Assembly: GCA_019454045.1 (NCBI GenBank)
Contig: SKCR01037648.1
Location: forward strand, 1-64,000
Direction of reading: 5' to 3'
Source: Zanthoxylum bungeanum
Lineage: Eukaryota; Streptophyta; Magnoliopsida; Sapindales; Rutaceae
Length of the DNA stretch: 64,000 bases
The number at the start of each line of letters is the position of its first letter. The first letter of the stretch is position 1. Position numbers and translations under genes: made by a program. Below the pieces are notes generated by a model, which worked only from the letters and a program-made list of their open reading frames with translations, had not been told where the DNA came from and did no database searches. Positions 1 to 11,530 of this stretch are shown here, in pieces.

Positions 1-190
1 AGACCCGAAACTGCCAAGACAGTGAGCATGGACTGGTTGCAGTAAGCTTACCAAGGCAGTGCGTTTTTGGGCATGATTCGTCTTCAAATCGACATAACCG
101 ATCAATGTAAGTATTCCGCTATCTTCGTTGGTGTATTCACGCATTATTTCATGTCTTGATTTGATCTTGGGACCTTAGAATTAACCAACA
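1..190 (+). repeat. 3' end of a Ty1/copia LTR, cut by the window edge
   Basis: The stretch matches the last part of the copia LTRs elsewhere in the window: a segment with a cytosine-rich 'accgatcaatgtaag' core, then a shared 'cttgggaccttagaa' tail and the terminal CCAACA ending at 190. The sequence changes abruptly after 190 to the minus-strand interior of another copia element, so this LTR was inserted into Copia-F. The five bases CAAAC after the junction would be one half of the target duplication; the other half lies outside the window. Confidence 0.75.
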
Positions 191-367
191 CAAACTAGTT
201 ACATTGTAACAGTTTCCTAATTTAAGTACTCACCTGAAGGGTAGTTCCTAAACTGAGGTATCTACGGTTAAAACAATGACTCTCGTCCCATTTTCAATTC
301 GTAGGTAAATCTCAATTGAGGTCAGTATCTTGCTTATCAGCAGATTCTGCACACCAGCACATACTTA

Positions 368-701
368 TGTACCACACTCAGTATCTAAAATCCAATTTTA
401 ATACTAGTAGTGAACATGTTTATGACAAACATGTTTGAAGTCGGAGTCTTGCCCCTCTTCACTTCCTTCATGTCTGCCTTGTCCATAATACAGGCACGCT
501 TCCAATGACCCTGTTTGCCACAGTTTAGGCAGACATTTTGGGATATGTCTTTTGTCTTCCCATAAGATTATAATGACTTTGCCTTTGCCTCTTTTCCACA
601 CCAGAAGCCTTTGGTCAAGCTTGGCCTTCTGGGATGTCGAAGTAAAATGCGCCTTGCGCTTCTAGCCCTATTGAAAACTCTGGCTTTGTCTCATTGAGTA
701 T
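368..701 (-). pseudogene. gag: gag C-terminus and protease start of Copia-F
   Basis: On the minus strand, positions 531-490 encode CLNCGKQGHWKRAC, a perfect CX2CX4HX4C zinc knuckle. Such motifs bind RNA in the Gag of copia elements. Basic residues flank it, including an LMGRQK-like segment upstream that is usual before the knuckle. Downstream on the same strand, 388-368 reads LDTECGT, matching the copia aspartic protease motif LDTGC(G/S)H. A stop separates the knuckle part from the protease motif, and frameshifts break the upstream part, so no functional product is expected. This is the least damaged gag/protease junction of the copia copies in the window. Confidence 0.75.
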
Positions 702-3401
702 AGCCATTAACTCTCCAAGAGTTTTCTATTGCAATTTCTACTTCTAAGATCTAAGGATAGATCTATGAATATCCTTTAATTTTAATATCACACTATAAGG
801 ATCTAATCTTTAGTTCTGACTAAGAAATTAAGGAGTCTTTTTTGCAAGCTTAATGGATTAAGCATTAAAGTTATCATCACATTAATATTCCAAATATCAT
901 GTTCTATTATTTGCTCAACTCCGGGCTTAGGCTCGAGACGTCACTCTTATCAAATAAAGTAACTTCTTGATAACCCAGGACTATCCTGAGATTTTATTCC
1001 CAATTTGAAAATTAAAACCGTTTAAATACATTTTCACCCAGGATTATGTTTTATACACTAATCTTTCAATTATCTTGATTCTAATAGTCCAACTATTTAA
1101 TCAACGATTTGAGGTACTATTGATTATAATGATTACTATAGTCTAACTAATAATCAACTATAATTTAATTGATTAAATTCAATTATATTGATTACTATAA
1201 TCCAATTATAAAATCAACTATTAATTGAAATAGTTTGAATACAGTCCAACTGTTCAATTAAAACAACATTAAATATTAGTCCAACTAATATATTAATTTA
1301 TTGACGAAAAATTGAATGAGCGCATATTGGCAAGTAACTAAACGAATATTGCAAATTTAATACTTGCCTCCCACTATTTTTCGGCGAGCCTTTAACCCTC
1401 TATTGAGTACTCGGGAAACCTTGTTTCCTAGTGGGCTAGGATCCCGTTAAATAACACACAATCTTGACTTTGGCCAACAAATTGTGTGCTAATTAACTAG
1501 GTAGATCTCTAAGATCAATTGGATCCCATCCAATTCCTAGATCCAGTAGGTGGACATCCAAGTCCGAAACATATATCTTATATATGCCAATATATCCAAT
1601 ATATTCCCTAACCTTTTTTCCTCTGAATCAAATAAGCCTTGGCTTTGGCACAACAAACTTAGTGATCCCAGTTAAGCGAAATCCATTGACCATGGAAAGC
1701 TTCGTAATCGATGTCGATGGACAAGAAGTGATATTGACTTTGGCCAACAAATCACAACTTGGACAAGACACCGATATGGAACAAAGCCTTCATGATTCAA
1801 ACACATCCGCGACAGACAAAAGTCTTGACTTTGGCCAACAAACCAGTGCCAGTCTTGGATCTTGAGTAAGAATCACTCAATGGAAGGAAAAACGTTTAAT
1901 ATTTGTTAAGGGTTTTTCGCGTAAATTGGCAACCAATTTATTATCTTTGTTAAGGTCTCATCATCATACACCTTAAACATGCATTCTAAACACATAATAA
2001 GGCGCGTGAGTAAATAAATATAATAATGATATGCGGATGGATACTTAACACATTGTTCCTAGAACAAATCTCTCCATTTCCTCTCTCCCGCTAGTCCAAG
2101 TATTGCTTCTACCCCATTACATAACACTTCTAAAGAAACCTCATTTACATTGAGGGGAATAGGTGAGAAGAGAAATACATAGAGTTAAGAGGTAATAGGC
2201 TGGACACGCAGGTACAATTTAATAAATTCTAAATTTATTACAATAATTTCCAAAATTTCCCTTACCCATCTAATATCCATCCGATATGCATTATTCATAC
2301 ATCGCATCCATGTATTCACACAAGCATGTTATCAATCAATCTAATCCAATTAATTAATCTGAAAATTAATGACCATTCATTGTTCAAACAACGATTTGAT
2401 TTTGCGCAAGTCCAACTCGTTTTGCGAATAAGTACTCAAAGTATGAATTCTTGAATTAAATTAAACTACAACATTAAATCCAATTTAATTTGTATTTAAT
2501 ACTAATTCTATATTTAATTCCAAAATAAATAATTACACTTTTTAATGTGCCTTTACGACTTAGATTATAAATCTAATCGTTACGGGTCTCAAAGCCCAAT
2601 TAACATCCAATGTTAATTTAATTAAAGTCCAATGGGCTTTTAATTAATTTCTTAAGGCATGGACTTTTGGTCAATATGGGTCAAACCCAAATACCAAAGC
2701 CCATTTAAGGAATCACCCTTATTTTCCAAGAAACCAATTTAGGCCCATTAGGTCCAATTAAAGTTAAAGGTCCATTAAGTCATATTTGGACTTTATGGAT
2801 ATGGTTTTGGGCTCAATTGGATCCAACCAATTGGCCTAAACCAAATTTGGCCCAACCAAGCCCATTAAGCCCAATTACAACTTCTCAAGCGCAATTCCAA
2901 ATTTGGCCCAATTAATTAAATTACCAAAATTCCAAATTTCCTCATTTAATTAACCTAAAGTGTATGCCATAATTAATTAACCAAATTAATATTTCCAAAA
3001 CATCAATTTACACAATTTATTATGCTTATTATCATCAACATATGTCCAACATATTTGAATCAAAAAATCATATCATTTGACATGCTATTAGCTCACGGCA
3101 TTTAGGGTTTTATGTCTAATTTCAAATTCAATCCAATTAAATCTCAAATTAACATTTCCGAAATGATTTCAACTCATCCAATGATCAAAATCAAAAAATA
3201 CCATGACATTAGGGCATTGTAAACTTTCGGCCAAGCCTCAATTTTCGGGGAAAAATTGATCCAATCCATTTTTCACAAAATTGATCACAAACAACTCCAA
3301 GTCATCCATTTACAAGCATGCTCAAACAATTAAATTCACTCAAACATGCTCAAATCCAATTTACCCAAATTTTACCCTAACTTCATTTCATGCTCAAAAT
3401 G
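702..3401 (-). other. Non-coding leader of Copia-F
   Basis: About 2.7 kb between primer-binding site and gag, AT-rich and without a sense-strand frame. It holds a degenerate minisatellite of units with the core AGTTGGACTATTATAAT on the element strand (about 1070-1290), three copies of TTGTTGGCCAAAGTCAAG on the element strand (1463-1480, 1734-1750, 1824-1841), and a stretch rich in GGGCC/GGCCCAATT-type words (about 2690-2900). The same blocks occur in the same order in Copia-C, -D, -H and the copia derivative at 13204-21083, so the leader is a family feature. Confidence 0.7.
1584..1865 (+). CDS. Conserved antisense frame in copia leader, unknown product
   Basis: A 93-residue frame lies antisense to Copia-F. 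The part from residue 19 onward recurs in the leader of Copia-H (60701-60943) and on the minus strand of the copia derivative (19270-19473). Shared segments include PLTMESF, VDGQEV, LTLANK, LGQDT and DSNTS. I recognise no domain, signal peptide or membrane segment, and the frame is acidic and polar. It overlaps two of the three TTGGCCAA motif copies, so DNA-level conservation may explain the frame. Orthologous stretches in Copia-C and -D contain frameshifts. Treat as a hypothetical or chance frame. Confidence 0.3.
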   Translation: MPIYPIYSLTFFPLNQISLGFGTTNLVIPVKRNPLTMESFVIDVDGQEVILTLANKSQLGQDTDMEQSLHDSNTSATDKSLDFGQQTSASLGS

Positions 3402-3414
3402 GCTCAAGATACCA
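3402..3414 (-). promoter_or_regulatory. Primer-binding site of Copia-F
   Basis: On the minus strand this reads TGGTATCTTGAGC, starting one base after the LTR. It matches the initiator-methionine tRNA 3' end (TGGTATCAGAGC in the typical plant copia site) for the first seven bases and less well after that. Copia-H has the same variant. Confidence 0.7.
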
Positions 3415-3415
3415 T

Positions 3416-4516
3416 TATTGGGTTTCTAGGTTAGTCCCAAGGATCAATTCAAGCAAGAAACATGTGCGAATACAACAATGAAACATGGTAGAATCATACT
3501 TATATTGATCGGATTTGGCGATGCGAGGAACAACAAAAACTTCAAGCTTTCCATCCATGGTGCTCTCGGCATTTGCTCCAATTTATACTACAAAAATTCT
3601 TCCATGGTGGTCCTTCAAGCTCCAAGCTTTGTGTGCATTCCATGCCCACATGTGGGTTTCCCTATCACCTTCGCAAGACCCCTAATGTGTGCTAGCACCT
3701 TGGAAATTTTGCCACAAAACTTCTAAGCTTCTCCTTCATCTCACGGTTTTGACAGAAAAATGAAGGAAGAAAATGAGGCCCTTGGCCGAGAAAGAGAAGA
3801 GAGTGAGAGGAGAGAATGTGTTGGTTTTTTGGTTAATTGATTTCCAAACTCAATTAAAACATATACCAAATTTTGAATTTCCAAAAGTCAAAAAGGTACA
3901 AGCATTAAAGCTATCCAACTAACACCATCAATCACAAGTGACAAGTTGTCATATCACTCAAAATGACTAGACATCACATCAATTGATTGACTAGTGATTT
4001 GACGCTTGATGTGACTTGTGGGTCACACTTGAATTCGAAATGCGAGTGGGCCCGCAAACACTCCCGGGCTCGAGTTCGCTAATTCTGAATTAACGAATTT
4101 TTCGTTGCGACGTAATTAAATAATTATGCCTAGCAAAATTACTATTCACGTCGCTAACGAATTAATTCTAAATTAACTCATTCGCCCGAATTAAAATCTA
4201 ATTTTAATTCTGCGTCAAAATCCAATTTCGTATAATATATCGAATATATATTTTATCCATTAATTCCAAATTAATCGTTTTCTCTCTTTAAATAATATTT
4301 TATCCCAGATTAATTTTCTCTCTCTTATAATTAATCTCAGATTAATAAAGTGTGAGTCATACGTCATCGGTGAATCTTTGGGAAGCGACCCATGAGATCC
4401 CTGGATATGTTGGCAGTAAATCCGGTCGTCGGACTCTCCGAACACGTACGTACCTAGTACTACGTTTTTACCGATTTACAAGACATGGTTGGCTTCTAGC
4501 AAATCACCGCGCCTAC
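3416..4516 (-). repeat. 5' LTR of Copia-F, truncated
   Basis: The minus strand ends in a degenerate CCAATA next to the primer-binding site. The segment matches the R/U5 half of the other copia LTRs, including the hairpin-rich stretch (about 4160-4350) and the 'cgatttacaagaca' block near 4475. The missing U3 half was separated by the Tat-like element that starts at 4517. Confidence 0.75.
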
Positions 4517-5160
4517 TGTGGGAACACAAACAGGGCGACCCATTCTATTCCGGGCTCGCAGCCCGGTTGGGAGTACGGAGTAGCCCGCAGGGTACTAAAC
4601 CGGAGAATAATGGAGTCGCCACCCGGTGTGAATCGGGACAAAGATTTAAGGCCGCACTCACCCCTCGCAAGGGAAGACCTCAAACTGTTGGGTTCAGAAT
4701 GGTCCCTTACTTATGCCACTTGTAATGAAATAATTTGTGCAATAATTTAACCTAGCCTAAGCAACATTTATTCCCAAGGACAATTATGCTTCTAAGTTCA
4801 CATGCATGAAAGTAATCATCATAACGACAAACATGCAATAGCACACAACAATCTCATGAACATGTTTCGATCTTATAATACAGAAAACAAATAACAACCT
4901 AAACATAATGCAAATTCCAAACGCCAAAAAAAAAACAAATGATTAATCATGCTTGAAAAAAAACAACCAAATAGGGTAAATCATGCCTAAGAACCAAGTA
5001 ACATATTAATGACCTAATCATGCTTGAATACCATCTCATGAACACATCAAACGGGTAAACGCAAGGATACAAATAATGTGATTGATTACATGATACAAGA
5101 GAAATCACCTAAGAAACAATTATGCATGACATGTGATGAAAAATGACTCAGTTCAGTGTA

Positions 5161-5300
5161 TTCGCATTCGTGTAGCGTTCGTAAATGCGTTCGAACGGTA
5201 AATAGAAGGTTCGCGTTTGTATAGCGTTTGATAACACGTTCGAACGGGACTATACAGAAAACATGCATTCGTGCGGCATTCCGAAATGCGTTCGAATGGG
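5161..5300. repeat. Three degenerate ~60-bp direct repeats in the Tat-like LTR
   Basis: Each unit contains a CATTCGTG/GCGTTTGT-type start, a TAGCGTT or GGCATTC middle and an ending close to GCGTTCGAACGG. The ends are at about 5200, 5258 and 5300. Function unknown; tandem units in U3 sometimes act as enhancers. Confidence 0.55.
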
Positions 5301-5382
5301 GTTACAACAGTGACCTCCAAAATACAGTAAACAATATGACACATACATGAACGGATGAATAGATGGCACCTAATAAATAATA

Positions 5383-5862
5383 ACGGGCTAAAAGGCGTGG
5401 CAAAGCATCGTGGTAAATGATTTTAACCCCTCGAAATAGGGGACCTTTAATCTGACTTACTAAGCCCATGCGTAATACAATGTGATGCATGATTATGCAA
5501 GAAGATGGAATGATTATGCGTAATACAATGTGATGCATGATTATGCGTAATACAATGGGATGCATAATTATTTGAAGAAAAGCGAATAACGAAATGAAAG
5601 GCGCGGCAAAGCATCGTGGTAAAGGATTTTAACCTCCCAAAATAGAGGACCTTTAATCGCACTTACTAAGTCCATGCGCAATCAACACAATACATATATA
5701 AAAAAGTAAAGACAATGATATCGGACTTCGTATACCCGATTGAACACATCTTACATTCAACCGAATATACATCAACCGGCGCGGCAAAGCATCATGGTAA
5801 AGGATTTTAACCCGTCAAAATAGGGGACCTTTAATCCGACTTACTAAGCCCATGCGCTCGAT
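5383..5862. repeat. Three dispersed ~85-bp direct repeats in the Tat-like LTR
   Basis: A block containing GGCAAAGCATCGTGGTAAA, then ATTTTAACC, a 'gggacctttaatc' core and 'acttactaagcccatgcg', occurs at about 5396-5472, 5604-5676 and 5784-5856. The copies are separated by unrelated AT-rich spacers of roughly 110-130 bases. No coding function is apparent. Confidence 0.7.
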
Positions 5863-7829
5863 CACATCATTACATAAACAAATAACATGCGGAAATCAAG
5901 TAGCGAATAATAAACAAATCAAAACAACATAAAATGAAATATGCGCTGTTTACTCAAGTGGTACGTGGAGTTGTATCCTGAGTACAGATCATACTACCGT
6001 CCATTCGGAATCGGCTATGAAATTTATGTCCGGGTTTCCATCCTATACACCACAAGAGGCGACACATTTTCTGTTTTACTCAAGGGCCACAACATACATC
6101 ATTCCACAATACATGCATTTACTATTTATTCAAGGGCCACAATCATGCATCAATAAACGACTCTCATGCGATAAAAATGAATAAAACAAAAAAAGATAGA
6201 TGGAAATAATAGGAAAAGTACCCAAAGGTCTAACCTTTTATGTCGACTTTCGGACTCGCGTTTCACGGCCGTCGGAAGGGCTATCACTCCGCAACTCTTT
6301 CGGTTCACTGGATCAATGCTTTAGCTCGCTGTTTTGCTATTTTGGTCGCTGTTTTCCTTCCGTTTTGCTATTGTTTTCTCTATATTTTCTTGTCACTGTT
6401 CAGGTGTGTTAAGGCTACTTTTTTGGGTGTTTCGGGGACTATTTTAGGCGGTTTCCGGACTGTTTTACTGGGTAGTTTTTTTGGGTTAAGGGGACTGTAT
6501 TCAAGTTATTCTAGGGACTGTTTTAGTAGTATTTCAGTGCATTTTATGCTACTGTTTTGGTCGGTTTTGTCGTTGTTGGCAATGGGCTCTTATGTGAGTG
6601 GTCTGAGCGGTTGTTAATTAATGCGTGAATGTGAGCTTGGTTGAAGTGGCAAAGGGCTACGTGGAGTCTTGGCTGATTTCTGTGGTTACTCGGCGTGAAG
6701 GGCAATGTGAGGAGAGGCTCCCGAGTGTGGGCTTATGGTAAATGGGATGATGGTCGTGAATGGGAGCAGGGTTGAAAGGTTGTATGTGAGCTGTGTTTGG
6801 ATGAGTGAAGGCGTGAAGTGAATGAGGCAGAAGGCTGTGTGAGTGCTAGAGAGAGTAGGAGGAGAATATTGCTTCTTATTATTTGTGTGTATACGTGAAT
6901 GGCTAGGTGGTTTGCTAAGGGGTTGTTATTTGTTGTTGAGGGTTTGGGTAAGGCTGATGAAGGCTAATGGTGACGAGAAGGCTTGGAGTGCTAGTGTGTT
7001 TGGTTTATGGCTGATTGAGTGGGTGAAGTCGGCTTGAGGGGGGCGATTGGCGTGCTGGGCATGAAGTGTTGATGGGTGAAGTGAAGTGCCGATAAATTAT
7101 TTTTTTTTTGTTTGTAATTGCCGTGTGAGAGTGAGATGTCTTAGGGTTGATTTTGTGTTATTTTTATAGTGAGAGATTAGGATTAGGGTTTGCATGCATT
7201 TGTTAAGGAAAGAAATCAAATTAATTGGGGACATGATTTGTTTGTTCAGGAAGGTTATATTTTTGATTGACTTTAATTAGGCATTTATTTGTTTTATTTA
7301 GGTATTTAATTTGTTAATTAGGTGAGTAAATATTTTAAATTGGTGAGTGATTTATTAAATTAGGAAGTGATTTATTTAATTTTGGTAATTATTTATTTAA
7401 TTTTGGTATTAGATTTTAATTAAATATTAGTTTATTTTAATTTAGATTTACTTTAATTGGTTTAACTTAATTTAGATTTAATTTAATTGGTATTTAATTT
7501 GTTTTGGATTTTAATTGGTTTTAATTATATTTTAATTTACTTTAAATTAGTTAACTTTAATTTAATTTAATTTAATTTGGGACATGCATTTTAAATGTTT
7601 TAATTTATTTATTGGATTGGGCTTGGTGTAGTTTTGGGCCAAGGCTAAGGGTGTATTTTAATAACGGAGGTCCAACAAGCGAGCCTGAAGCTAAACAAGC
7701 GACTAAAATCTAACAAAAAATATCGGTTCCCTTCCGACGTCCGTTTCCCGCGGCTCCCGCGACTTAAAAGGTAGTGCCTCCAAATGAGACTCATCATCGG
7801 GTCTTACATGCAAAAATTCAATGCCTACA

Positions 7830-7843
7830 GTCGCCCCCACTTT
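7830..7843 (-). promoter_or_regulatory. Polypurine tract of the Tat-like element
   Basis: The minus strand reads AAAGTGGGGGCGAC immediately before the LTR start TGTAGGC. This is the usual position and composition of the plus-strand primer of Ty3/gypsy elements, and it identifies 4517-7829 as the 3' LTR of a minus-oriented element. Confidence 0.6.
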
Positions 7844-7959
7844 GATGGGACTTGTGTACTGTGTAACAGTGACAATCCTATCAAAGTTATGCAATACATT
7901 TTTACTTACCTGGCTCGCCATCTGCCACCTGACTTGCCTGTTGTTCCATTGAGCTAATA

Positions 7960-9590
7960 ATGCAGTGGACCTCGATCCTGGGATGCATCCCAATAACTGC
8001 AACTAATTTGTGGGCCTCGACCCTGGGACGCTTCCCCAAACTGGAACTGCAGTGGACCTCGATCCTAGGACGCATCCCAATAACTGCAACCGACAACGGG
8101 GGCCTCCACCCTGGGACGCATCCCAATACCGCTGACAAAATGGGCTTCGACCTTGGGACGCATCCCAAAACTAAAGGTGCAGGGGGCCAACGGCCCTGAG
8201 ACGCATCCCGATAACTGCAACTGACAACGGTGGCTCACGGCCCTGGGACGCATCCCGATAACATTGCCAAAATAGGCCTCGACCCTAGGACGCATCCCCA
8301 AAACTAAAGGTGCAGGGGGCCAACGGCCTTGGGACGCATCCCGATAACTGCAACCGAAAACGGGGGCTCACGGCCCTGGGACGCATCCCGATAACGCTGC
8401 CAAAATGGGCCTCGACCCTGGGACGCATCCCCAAAACTAAAGGTACAGTGGGCCAACGGCCTTGGGACACATCCCGATAACTGCAACCGACAACGGGGGA
8501 TCACGGCCCTGTGACGCATCCCGATAATGCTGCCAAAATGGGCCTCGAACCTGGGACGCATCCCCAAAATGCTGATAAACTATGGGCCTCAACCCTGGGA
8601 CGCATCCCCAAACCTGCTGATATGATGAAGTGGGTTAAAACCCCGGAACGCATCTCCAAACAGCTACTGATGCTGATGTGGGTCTCGACCCTGGAACTCA
8701 TCCCTAAAACTAATACTGATACTGTTGCGGGCCTCGACCCTAGGACTCATCCCTAAACTGATGTCGATGCTGATGTGGGTCTCGACCCTGGGACTCATCC
8801 TCAAAACTGATACTGATGCTGTTGCGGGCCTTAACCTTGGGACTCATCCCCAAAACTGATACTGATGATGACGTAGTCCTCAGCCCTGAGACTCATCCCC
8901 GAAACCGATACTGCTGTGGGCCTATACTCTGGGACTCATCCCCACAACTGATATTGATGATGACGTAGGCCTCGGCCCTGAGACTCATCCCTGAAACTGA
9001 TACTGCTGTGGGCCTAGACCCTGGGACTCATCCCCACAACTGATACTGATAATGACGTAGGCCTCAGCCCTAGGACTCATCCCCGAAACTGATGCTGATG
9101 TGGGCCTCTCCCTCAGGACTCATCTCCACAACTGATATTGATGCTGACGTGGGCCTCGACCTCGGGACTCATCCCCAAAATTGATACTAATGCTGATGTG
9201 GGCCTCGACCCTCGAGTGCCATACCAAGCAGGACTGATTCTGAAAAGGATGTGGGCCCCGCCCCCAGAGTGCCATACCTGGCATTACTGATTCTGATAAA
9301 GATGTGGGCCTCGCCCTCAGAGTGCCATACTCGGCAAGACTGGTATTGATAAAGACGTGGGCCTCAACCCCTAGAGTGCCATACCCGGCAAGACTGGTTC
9401 TGATGACGATATGGGCCTCGCCCCCAAAACTGATACTGATATGGGCCTAGCCCCATATTGATACTGCTATGGGCCTCACCCCCATGCTGATACTGATGTG
9501 GGCCTCGCCGCAAACTGATACTGAAATGGGCCTCGCCCTCAGAGTGTCATACTTGACCAGACTGATGCTGATGCTAATGTGTCATTTCAA
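7960..9590. repeat. Minisatellite array in the 3' UTR of the Tat-like element
   Basis: Imperfect units share the core CCTGGGACGCATCCC, later CCTGGGACTCATCCC. From about 8155 to 8580 three unit types of about 44 bases alternate in fixed order, giving a higher-order period near 132: cores at about 8198, 8331, 8463; 8245, 8377, 8510; and 8287, 8419, 8553. From 8620 to 9230 a second version uses ACTCATCCC with ACTGATACTGATG spacers. From 9230 to 9560 a third version uses AGAGTGCCATAC. Apparent proline- and arginine-rich frames on both strands are by-products of the repeat and are not annotated. Tandem arrays next to the polypurine tract are known for Ogre/Tat elements. Confidence 0.85.
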
Positions 9591-10437
9591 CATATTAAAT
9601 TGCCTCTCATGAGATAATCCTGATAGCTATACATATTTTCGTCCTCAACGAATGCTTTCGCATCGAAACCTGAGAACCTTCAAAGTACTTGATACACTCA
9701 ACTCCAATCCTCTGAATAGGTGATCTGAACTATACTCCTAATGTGTGTGTGCTAGGGCTCTTTCGCAGTTTATTCCTTAAGTGAACTAACTCAATGATTT
9801 CGTTTCAGAGAATCGGATCGGTGGGTCTAACCAATCTAGATGTCTCGATCACACTCTGTGATTACTTCGTCATACTCAACATGATATGGTATTCTTCTCT
9901 TTTTTTGTCTCTTTCTTTTCATTCTTTTCATTTTTTTTCTATTTTTTTCTCTTTTTTTTTTCTTTTTCTCTGACACACATACTCTTTAAGGTAGCATTTC
10001 TCCTCATGGTGGTCCTAATACTCGCCCATGGGTAGCTTCACGCTTATCGGTTATAGGCGGTCTATTTTTTCTATTCTTTTCAGAGACTTTCTTTGTTTCC
10101 AACCATATCATATATCGTAGCATAAGTAAACCAGGGTGGACATCCAGGCAAACGGTCATTCACCGATCCATCATCCCTTCGGCTAGCCATCTTGCCAACC
10201 ACTCAGGTTTCCACTATTGAGATCTCGTAATCAAGTGCTCGCGAGTCCAATTGAGATCAATCCATTCAGAATACCGGACGAGAGCACGTCTCGCACTTAT
10301 CGTTTCTAAAGCTTCTCCCTACAGCAAAAAATATCATCACCGGACATATGTCTAACTACAAAGATTTCTCTCTCTCATTTTTTCTCTTTTTTTTCACTTA
10401 TTCCACATAATTCTTCCGTCATCTTCTGATAATATAG

Positions 10438-10605
10438 GCTTCACCCCCTGAGATCCATTCCCGAAACTCAAACTCATGTGGGCCTCAACCCTGGGATTCC
10501 TCCTCAATACCAACATCAATGTGGGCCTCAACCCTCAAATTAATACCTGAATCTAACACCAATGTGGGCCTCAACCCTCAGATTATTACCCGAATCTGAT
10601 ACTGT
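10438..10605. repeat. Outlying units of the Tat-like array
   Basis: Three further units with the core ATGTGGGCCTCAACCCT, spaced about 50 bases apart (near 10475, 10520 and 10562), sit about 850 bases beyond the main array. They are closest to the second version of the array, so the array was once longer or was split by an insertion or divergence. Confidence 0.7.
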
Positions 10606-11084
10606 GCTTTCGCTGTTTCTGAATGGCTTGTCTTTGCCGCTTTCTCTTTTATTCTTCAAAACCTGTGAACACAAAACAAAACAAACACAAAAAAGATGCA
10701 AAATGGGTTACATGTATTCATGCATGCATGTGTTTCTTATCCCGTCGGGCTAGGTCTTCCACCGATACTCTTGGTGGCTGCTAGGTCTTTTGACAAGTCT
10801 GCCCTCTTCCCTAACAGGTATCTATGATGGCTTTTTAGAACACAAGGGGTTAGCATGATGCGTGTATGCATGAGTGCATGTCATGTATGCGATGTATGGA
10901 ATAAATAAGATTATAAAAGAATTTTCACTAATTGGCCCATTATCATTTCAAAGTGTTCAATCATATTATTGCGCGGTGCAAACTTGTCCTAGTTGAAATG
11001 GCCCAACAGGTCGATAACATAACCAAATAACTTCAAATGATAAAAGGCCTATACATAAAATAGTCCACCGGCATTTTAGAAGCC

Positions 11085-11375
11085 TTTGGCCCAACTGTCA
11101 AAGGACACGAACTCGTCCCAGTTTAAATGGCCCAACAAGTTCACATCTCTTGACAAAAGTCCAACTGTATCCAAATAACGATGGTCCAAAACACAAACAT
11201 AACAAGATAATTCAAGCATAAAGCAATAAGTTCTACAGAGTGGCCCACCAACATTTCAGAAGCTTTGGGCCTAATTGTCATAGGATACAAACTCGCCCTA
11301 GTTTAAATGGCCCAACAAGTTCGCATTTCTGACAAAAAGTCCAACCGCATCCAAATGAGGATGGTCCACAAACAC
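11085..11375. repeat. Two ~145-bp direct repeats
   Basis: A block starting near TGGCCCACCA/AGTCCACCG, with 'tttaaatggcccaacaagttc' type text (20-base core shared) and ending in a 'gatggtcca' motif, occurs at about 11062-11197 and 11238-11375. A third, shorter relative precedes at about 10936-11010. No frame or known family was recognised. Confidence 0.6.
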
Positions 11376-11530
11376 AAGGAAATAGTTGCTATAGGCCATA
11401 CAATTCCGGTCTACGTGTGGGTTTGCGGGAGTGTAGACAAAGACTCTCGCTGGCGAAGGATTACCCACAACTAGGTCTCCCACTCAAGGGTTCGAGTTAC
11501 CAAGTGAGCGCACCTTTTTTATACATTACA

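Larger units (their letters stand above)
191..4516 (-). mobile_element. Copia-F, degenerate minus-strand Ty1/copia element
   Basis: Read on the minus strand this is LTR (4516-3416), primer-binding site, a long non-coding leader, a gag tail and the beginning of protease, ending where another LTR inserted at 190. Order and sequence match Copia-C and Copia-D. The LTR is cut at 4516 by the Tat-like element, so its U3 part is missing here. It is older than both insertions that cut it. It keeps a zinc knuckle that Copia-C and Copia-D have lost. Confidence 0.8.
4517..7829 (-). repeat. 3' LTR of a Tat/Ogre-like Ty3/gypsy element
   Basis: Read on the minus strand the block starts TGTAGGCATTG, directly after a purine tract, and ends GTGTTCCCACA at 4517. 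That gives canonical TG...CA ends and 3,313 bases, in the size range of the long LTRs of Tat/Ogre elements. The left end cuts the Copia-F LTR, with CCTAC (4512-4516) as the expected target duplication. No matching 5' LTR is visible. The LTR holds several short direct repeats (5161-5300 and 5383-5862), a T/G-rich stretch (6290-6620) and a very AT-rich stretch (7270-7620). No conserved gene was found in it. Clade assignment rests on LTR length and the following tandem array, not on a protein domain. Confidence 0.6.
9591..11530 (-). other. Unassigned, probable interior of the Tat-like element
   Basis: I see no conserved domain on either strand. The stretch contains pyrimidine-rich tracts (9895-9975 and 10370-10405) and a GGTTCGAGTTACC word at about 11488 that resembles a tRNA B box without a convincing tRNA fold. 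It most likely belongs to the long 3' untranslated region of the element whose LTR lies to the left. Its right boundary is unclear. Confidence 0.4.

Noticed and set aside
4352..4750. A 132-codon frame across the junction at 4516
   Set aside because: It spans two different retroelements (Copia-F LTR and Tat-like LTR) and has no similarity to a protein; a chance frame.
5941..6617. Frames of 70-125 codons in the Tat-like LTR
   Set aside because: T/G-rich LTR sequence gives hydrophobic-looking frames with many phenylalanines and leucines. No domain, and they are on the strand opposite to the element.
7902..8756. Arginine/proline-rich frames on both strands of the tandem array
   Set aside because: The frames follow the 44/132-base DNA period on both strands and have no independent support as proteins.
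7990..9560. CRISPR-like array
   Set aside because: Units are imperfect, spacers are also repetitive, and the DNA is plant nuclear; an ordinary minisatellite.
11399..11513. Possible tRNA-derived SINE or tRNA
   Set aside because: GGTTCGAGTTACC resembles a B box, but there is no A box at the right distance and no cloverleaf fold. No target duplication was found.
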